The notes below the pieces were generated by a model. The model searched no databases. It had not been told where the DNA came from and worked only from the letters and a program-made list of their open reading frames with translations. 9,594 bases of DNA from Lentisphaerota bacterium (lineage in GTDB: Bacteria > Verrucomicrobiota > Kiritimatiellia > RFP12 > UBA3636): positions 1-9,594 of the forward strand of contig JAAZAI010000151.1 in the NCBI GenBank assembly GCA_012514445.1. Direction: 5' to 3'. Position numbers and translations under genes: made by a program. This document shows positions 6,090-9,594 of the stretch, in pieces; within the stretch, counting starts at the first letter, position 1, and every line of letters begins with the position of its first letter.

Positions 6090-7325
6090 ATGGCTAAAAC
6101 ACCTCTCGTCGTCCTCGAAGTCGGCACGGCGCGAACCGTCGCGCTGCTCGGAATCCACTCCCCCAAGACCGCCGGCCCGCCCGCCATCGTCGCCGTGAGC
6201 GTCGCCAAGACCTCCGGCGTGCGCAAAAGCGAAGTCGTCTCGCCGCAGTCCGTCACCACCACTGTCGCCTCCGTGCTCAAGAAGCTCTCCGAAAGCGGCA
6301 ACGTGGACATCAACCAGCTCGATCTCGTCTATTCCGGCGGCGACCTGCAGGGCATGCCCATCCACGGCCGGGCCGAGATCGATGCCGAGTACGGCGAGGT
6401 CGACGAAGAGGACGTCGCCGCCGCCATCGCGCACATGCGCGACACGCCCGTCCCGAGCGGCCGCACCACGCTCGAAGACATCAAGTGCGACTACGTGATC
6501 GACGCCAAGCGCGTCGTCGACGACCCCGTCTCGCTCACGGCATCCGAGCTCGTCGTCAACGGCATCCGCACCCATGTCGACGCGAACAGCGCCCGTGCGG
6601 TCATCGCCGCCGTCGAAGAGACCGGAGCCGTCGTCGCCACCGTGTTCAGCGCCGCGGCCTCCGCGCCCCTCGGCTGCACCTCGCCCGAACAGCGGCGCAA
6701 CGGCGTGCTCGTCATCGACCTGGGCGGCGGCACCACGTCCTGGAGCATCACCCGCGACGAGAAAATCCTCGCCGTCGGACATCTCGCGATCGGCGGCGAC
6801 CACGTCACCAACGACATCCTCTGCGCTTTCCACACGGGCAAGGACGAATCGGCCGCCGAACTCAAGCACGCCGCCGCGCAGGCCATTCTCGACGGCGTGG
6901 ATCCCGCCGAGCAGGTCCCCGTCCCCAAGGTGCTGGGCATCGGCAAGAAGATCAAGCTGCGCGCACTCGACATGGTCGTCAACGCCCGTCTCGACGAAAT
7001 GATCCGGATCATCCGCGACGACGTGCGCGCCGTCGGCGGCCTCGAGGGCCTCGGCGCCGGCATCGTCCTCTGCGGCGGCGGCGCCCTGCTCCGCGAGCTG
7101 CCGACCCTCGTGACGCGCGTCTTCGACGGCATCCCCTGCGCGGTGGGTTCCCTGCCCCCGCTCGACTGCCCCGAGATCGACGACGATCCGGAGAAGATCC
7201 GCTACGCCGCCCTCTACGGCGCGCTGCTTCGCGCCGCGAAGGTCCGGCAGGACGAACAGCCCGCAGAATCCAGCGGCCGAAGCCGCCTGTTCAACTGGTT
7301 TGGAAGAAGTGGAGGCCGCCCATGA
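6090..7325 (+). CDS. ftsA: Cell division protein FtsA (divergent)
   Basis: A 411-residue actin-fold ATPase that would tether FtsZ filaments to the inner membrane. Actin-type motifs: phosphate 1 EVGTARTVAL (10-19), phosphate 2 VIDLGGGTTSW (208-218), IGGDHVTNDIL (234-244), and the adenosine motif IVLCGGGALLRELP (325-338). The region from about 80 to 170 fits the FtsA-specific 1C subdomain. The tail SRLFNWFGRS (398-407) resembles the short amphipathic membrane-targeting helix of FtsA. Phosphate 1 begins with Glu10 where the family normally has Asp. Overall similarity to model FtsA is weak, but position between ftsQ and ftsZ supports the call. A weak GGGAT (6079-6083) precedes the ATG, which lies 2 bp after the ftsQ stop. 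The stop overlaps the next start (ATGA). Confidence 0.87.
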   Translation: MAKTPLVVLEVGTARTVALLGIHSPKTAGPPAIVAVSVAKTSGVRKSEVVSPQSVTTTVASVLKKLSESGNVDINQLDLVYSGGDLQGMPIHGRAEIDAEYGEVDEEDVAAAIAHMRDTPVPSGRTTLEDIKCDYVIDAKRVVDDPVSLTASELVVNGIRTHVDANSARAVIAAVEETGAVVATVFSAAASAPLGCTSPEQRRNGVLVIDLGGGTTSWSITRDEKILAVGHLAIGGDHVTNDILCAFHTGKDESAAELKHAAAQAILDGVDPAEQVPVPKVLGIGKKIKLRALDMVVNARLDEMIRIIRDDVRAVGGLEGLGAGIVLCGGGALLRELPTLVTRVFDGIPCAVGSLPPLDCPEIDDDPEKIRYAALYGALLRAAKVRQDEQPAESSGRSRLFNWFGRSGGRP

Positions 7326-8485
7326 ACGAACCGGGCTTCATGATGATCGGGCTGGGCGGCGCCGGCGGAAAGATCGTCGACGCCGTCGCGCGCAACACCG
7401 AGGGCGCGATCCGCGCCGTCGCCATCGACACCGACTTCAACGCCATTTCGCGGCTCACGCGCTGCCAGCAGATCCGCATCGGCGCCACGCGCTTCGACGG
7501 CGCCGGCTCCGGCGGCGACCGCAACGGCGCCGGCATGGCCGCCGACGAGACGCCCGCGCTGGCCGCCGTGTTCGAGAACGCCAAGATCGCGGCGGTCGTC
7601 GCCGGCCTCGGCAAGGGCACCGGCTCGGGAGTCCTCCCCAAGATCCTCGCGGCCGCCGCGGAGCGCAACGTCGCCACGATCGTCTTCATGGTCGTGCCGT
7701 TCGGCTTCGAGGGCATGGAGATCGGGCGCAAGGCCGCAGAGGCCGAGCAGGCCTCCGGGCGCCTCGGCGACGTTCGCGTGATCTGCCGCAACGACGATCT
7801 CTGCCCCGCCGCCGACGACGCGACGCTCGAAGCCGCCTTCGCGGCCGCCACCGACACGCTCGCCGACGGCATCACGCTGCTCTGGAAGCTCATGGCGATC
7901 CCGGGCTACATCAACATCGATCCGGCCACGCTGCTGGGCATCGTGCGCAGCGGCCGCGGCTCGTGCAGCCTCGGCGTCGGCGTCGCGAGCGGCCCCGGCC
8001 GCGTCGACGCCGCCCTCGGCACGCTCCTCGGCAACAAGGGAACCGGCGTCGGGGGCAAGCTCGCCACCGCGAAGGCCGCGCTCGTGGGCATCATCGGCGG
8101 CGAAGACCTGCGGCTCGCCGAAATCGCCCGGACGATGGCCTCCATCGGCTCCGCGATCTCGATGGACGCGCAGATCCGCATGGGCACCGTCCTCGACAAG
8201 GCGGTCGGAGACTCCCTGCGCATCGTCGTCCTCCTCTTCCGCGAATGGAACCCGCTCTACGCGTCCGAAGCCGACGAGCACGACGACGATGCGCCCGCAT
8301 CATCGCCGCCGGAACCAGGCAAGGGCGGCGCGCGCTACGCCTCCGCCGGGAGAGCCTCCCGCGGCAAGGCGGAGAGATCCACCTACAACAACCGCTTCGA
8401 TTCGCAGACCGCCACCTGCCGAAACGGCGAAAACCTCGACAAGCCGACCTACCTCAGGCGCAAGCTGCACATCGACCTCGCCTAG
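7322..8485 (+). CDS. ftsZ: FtsZ-like tubulin homologue, atypical GTPase motifs
   Basis: A 387-residue bacterial tubulin homologue, the expected Z-ring subunit. N-terminal domain: MIGLGGAGGKIVDAV (8-22), AIDTD (34-38), AGSGGDRNGAGMAADE (61-76) and the tubulin signature AGLGKGTGSG (94-103). C-terminal domain: PFGFEG (126-131), YINIDPATL (196-204), VASG (221-224), ALVGIIGGEDLRLAEI (253-268) and QIRMGTVLD (284-292). A polar linker (about 313-370) leads to DKPTYLRRK (373-381), which resembles the conserved FtsZ tail (DxPxFLRxQ) that binds FtsA. Several nucleotide and catalytic positions differ from standard FtsZ: Lys17 for the Asn after GGAGG, Lys98 for the middle Gly of GGGTGTG, Thr177 near the guanine site, and Thr203 for the T7-loop catalytic Asp. 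GGAGG (7311-7315) lies 6 nt before ATG 7322. GTPase and polymerisation activity cannot be assumed. Confidence 0.85.
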   Translation: MNEPGFMMIGLGGAGGKIVDAVARNTEGAIRAVAIDTDFNAISRLTRCQQIRIGATRFDGAGSGGDRNGAGMAADETPALAAVFENAKIAAVVAGLGKGTGSGVLPKILAAAAERNVATIVFMVVPFGFEGMEIGRKAAEAEQASGRLGDVRVICRNDDLCPAADDATLEAAFAAATDTLADGITLLWKLMAIPGYINIDPATLLGIVRSGRGSCSLGVGVASGPGRVDAALGTLLGNKGTGVGGKLATAKAALVGIIGGEDLRLAEIARTMASIGSAISMDAQIRMGTVLDKAVGDSLRIVVLLFREWNPLYASEADEHDDDAPASSPPEPGKGGARYASAGRASRGKAERSTYNNRFDSQTATCRNGENLDKPTYLRRKLHIDLA

Positions 8486-8492
8486 ACGTCGC

Positions 8493-8499
8493 AAGGAGG
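8493..8499 (+). promoter_or_regulatory. Strong Shine-Dalgarno of panB
   Basis: AAGGAGG at 8493-8499 is a full-length match to the anti-Shine-Dalgarno and is the strongest such site in the window. It lies in the 18-bp gap after the ftsZ-like stop and ends 4 nt before ATG 8504, a slightly short spacing. It suggests that panB is initiated independently rather than by coupling, although it is probably on the same transcript. Confidence 0.75.
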
Positions 8500-8503
8500 C
8501 ATC

Positions 8504-9301
8504 ATGCAAAACTGGACTGTCAGAAAAATCCGCGAGAGCAAGGGCGGTGCGCCGCTCGCCACCGTCACCGCGTACGACGCCATCACGGGCCGCATCGCGG
8601 ACGACGCCGGGGTGGCGCTGATCCTCGTCGGCGACTCCCTCGGCACGACGTCTCTGGGATTCTCCACCACCCTGCCCGTCACGATGGAGATGATGCTCCA
8701 CCACGTCGCGGCCGTCCGCCGCGGCGTCCAGCGCGCGCTTCTCGTCGCCGACATGCCTTTCCTCTCCTACCACCTCTCGACCGAGGAAGCGCTCCGCAAC
8801 GCCGGCCGCTTCCTTCAGGAAGCCGGGGCGGACGCGGTGAAGCTGGAAGGCGGCGCGTGCCGCGCGGAAGTCATCCGCGCGCTCGTCGCGAACGGCATCC
8901 CCGTCATGGCGCACCTCGGCGTGCTCCCGCAGTCCGTGAAGGCGAGCGGCTACGCCGCCAAGGGACGCACGGAGGACGAAGTCGCGCGCCTCGAAGACGA
9001 CGTGCGCGCCGTCGCCGAGGCCGGCGCGTTCTGCACGGTGCTCGAATGCGTGATGGCGGATGTCGCGGAGCGCCTCACGGCCATCTCCCCGGTTCCCACC
9101 ATCGGCATCGGCTCCGGCAACGCCTGCGATGGGCAGATTCTCGTCATCGCCGACCTGCTCGGCCTCACCGACGGTCCCCTGCCCCGCTTCGTGAAACGCT
9201 ACGCGACATGCGGCGACATCGCCAAGGCGGCCGTGGCGGCGTACGTCGCGGACGTCCAGAGCCGCGCCTATCCCGGCCCCGAGCACGTCTACCGCGCCTG
9301 A
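8504..9301 (+). CDS. panB: 3-methyl-2-oxobutanoate hydroxymethyltransferase PanB
   Basis: A 265-residue cytoplasmic enzyme that adds a hydroxymethyl group from methylene-tetrahydrofolate to alpha-ketoisovalerate, giving ketopantoate, the first committed step of pantothenate and coenzyme A synthesis. Length and motifs are standard: VTAYDA (21-26), LVGDSLG (41-47) with metal ligand Asp44, ADMPFLSY (82-89) with Asp83, AVKLEGG (111-117) with Glu115, GIPVMAHLGVLPQ (131-143), ECVMADVAERLT (181-192) with the catalytic Glu181, and PTIGIGSGNACDGQ (198-211). No residue appears to be missing. It is the last gene of the unit, and no panC or panD is nearby. The TGA stop is followed in the same reading frame by an unrelated gene remnant. 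Confidence 0.96.
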   Translation: MQNWTVRKIRESKGGAPLATVTAYDAITGRIADDAGVALILVGDSLGTTSLGFSTTLPVTMEMMLHHVAAVRRGVQRALLVADMPFLSYHLSTEEALRNAGRFLQEAGADAVKLEGGACRAEVIRALVANGIPVMAHLGVLPQSVKASGYAAKGRTEDEVARLEDDVRAVAEAGAFCTVLECVMADVAERLTAISPVPTIGIGSGNACDGQILVIADLLGLTDGPLPRFVKRYATCGDIAKAAVAAYVADVQSRAYPGPEHVYRA

Positions 9302-9306
9302 TCGCA

Positions 9307-9327
9307 CCTAAGCTTAGTCCTAAGCTT
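9307..9327. repeat. Short palindromic direct repeat after panB
   Basis: CCTAAGCTT occurs twice, at 9307-9315 and 9319-9327, 12 bp apart. The first copy lies in a perfect 10-bp palindrome, CTAAGCTTAG (9308-9317). AAGCTTAG (9310-9317) can also pair with CTAAGCTT (9320-9327) across a 2-nt loop, followed by TTGT. It begins 6 bp after the panB stop. As a terminator it would be weak: low-GC stem, tiny loop and no T tract. Confidence 0.55.
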
Positions 9328-9328
9328 T

Positions 9329-9439
9329 GTCGTGAACCTGAACCAGGAGATGGTGGCGAAGTTCATCCCCGTCATCACGGAATTCCTGAAGGGCAAAGGC
9401 GGCTCCGACGCCGTCGCCCTGCTCGGCAAGCTCGTGTGA
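9329..9439 (+). pseudogene. 3' remnant of a DUF2780-like gene
   Basis: Reading from 9329 to the TGA at 9437-9439 gives VVNLNQEM, then VAKFIPVITEFLKGKGG, then SDAVALLGKLV. This amphipathic helix pattern, with MVAKFIPVI...FLKGKGG, resembles the C-terminal end of DUF2780 proteins (small exported proteins of unknown role). I recognise it from memory of the family, not from a search. Everything before this end is missing. The frame is the same as that of panB but lies after its TGA, so without readthrough it would not be translated from panB. GTG 9332 and ATG 9350 have no well-placed ribosome-binding site. It is best explained as a leftover after deletion or insertion at the palindromic repeat. 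A tiny 29-35-residue peptide gene is a less likely alternative. Confidence 0.5.
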
Positions 9440-9443
9440 GTCG

Positions 9444-9475
9444 CTAGCCGCTAGTTGCTAGCCGCTAGCCGCTAG
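9444..9475. repeat. CTAG heptad tandem repeat (right array)
   Basis: CTAG occurs five times at exact 7-bp spacing (9444, 9451, 9458, 9465 and 9472). The units are CTAGCCG, CTAGTTG, CTAGCCG, CTAGCCG and a terminal CTAG. It starts 4 bp after the stop of the DUF2780-like remnant. The CCG spacer is the reverse complement of the CGG spacer in the left array, so the two arrays are inverted relative to each other. Confidence 0.88.
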
Positions 9476-9493
9476 TCCCATAGCACCTCTGCA

Positions 9494-9528
9494 CAGTTTC
9501 CAGTTTCCAGTTTCAAATTTCAAGTTTC
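9494..9528. repeat. CAGTTTC heptad tandem repeat
   Basis: Five consecutive 7-bp units: CAGTTTC (9494-9500), CAGTTTC (9501-9507), CAGTTTC (9508-9514), AAATTTC (9515-9521) and AAGTTTC (9522-9528). It is unrelated in sequence to the CTAG array 18 bp upstream but has the same unit length. The units become more A-rich toward the right, as expected from decay at one end of a slippage-generated array. Confidence 0.85.
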
Positions 9529-9530
9529 AC

Positions 9531-9553
9531 CGGCGGCTGCTTCAGCCTCGCCG
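9531..9553. other. GC-rich hairpin at the right edge
   Basis: CGGCG (9531-9535) pairs with CGCCG (9549-9553), and GCTG (9536-9539) with CAGC (9543-9546), around a CTT loop with a 2-nt bulge (9547-9548). No T tract follows on either strand. The remaining sequence to 9594 shows no gene that I can support. Confidence 0.35.
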
Positions 9554-9594
9554 GGCCCCACTCCGACAGCGGACAAACTTCGACTCCCGGAGCC

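Noticed and set aside
4878..7325. A continuous 815-codon open frame on the + strand
   Set aside because: Only its last part (6090-7325) is ftsA. The upstream part is an Arg-rich out-of-frame reading of ddl and ftsQ, typical of high-GC DNA.
7214..8281. Long minus-strand open frame opposite the ftsZ-like gene
   Set aside because: The composition is that of an antisense shadow in high-GC DNA, while the + strand shows clear FtsZ motifs.
9307..9330. Intrinsic terminator after panB
   Set aside because: The stem is AT-rich with a 2-nt loop and is followed only by TTGT, so it was listed as a repeat instead.
284..9337. Similar CTTTGTCG..AAC strings next to both repeat regions (about 284 and 9325)
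   Set aside because: The match is 11 of 13 bases and short; the flanking sequence does not extend it, so chance is likely.
7300..9447. A 715-codon open frame across the ftsZ-like gene and panB
   Set aside because: The translation is Arg/His-rich low-complexity sequence with no motif; the well-matched FtsZ and PanB frames overlap it.

Overview
The window is high-GC bacterial DNA carrying one long co-directional gene cluster (+ strand, about 802-9301). Two short intergenic stretches rich in repeats flank it. A waaF-like heptosyltransferase implies an LPS-type outer membrane, and ddl-ftsQ-ftsA-ftsZ implies peptidoglycan-based division. FtsA and FtsZ are both recognisable but strongly diverged. 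Together with the high GC and the unusual gene order, this suggests the PVC superphylum, most likely the Kiritimatiellota/Lentisphaerota/Verrucomicrobiota side. That placement is an inference; no rRNA gene is present to settle it.

Layout: (1) 1-157, minus strand: the first 52 codons of a signal-anchored protein that runs off the left edge, with a good promoter at 186-214. (2) 158-801: a divergent intergenic region of about 640 bp. It holds a 7-bp-period CTAG repeat, a 23-bp inverted repeat pair about 200 bp apart, and a perfect 12-bp hairpin in an AT-rich patch between the pair. No convincing gene is seen in it. (3) 802-2384: a waaF-like glycosyltransferase and queH (tRNA queuosine), overlapping by 4 bp. 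(4) 2387-2415: a candidate promoter in the only gap inside the cluster larger than 20 bp. (5) 2447-9301: family 4 uracil-DNA glycosylase, sppA-type membrane peptidase, ddl, ftsQ, ftsA, ftsZ-like and panB, with gaps of 18 bp or less or short overlaps, so probably one transcription unit. (6) 9302-9594: a small palindromic repeat, the 3' remnant of a DUF2780-like gene, a second CTAG heptad array in the opposite orientation to the first, an unrelated CAGTTTC heptad array, and a hairpin.

The cluster core supplies D-Ala-D-Ala for the cell wall (Ddl) and the division scaffold (FtsQ, FtsA, FtsZ). SppA, the DNA repair glycosylase, QueH and PanB look like housekeeping genes attached to a reduced division cluster; murC, murB and murG are not here. 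The most interesting gene is the FtsZ homologue. It keeps the overall FtsZ fold signatures and a C-terminal FtsA-binding-type peptide, but has substitutions in the tubulin signature and at the T7-loop catalytic aspartate. No tRNA, rRNA, CRISPR array or intact mobile element was seen.
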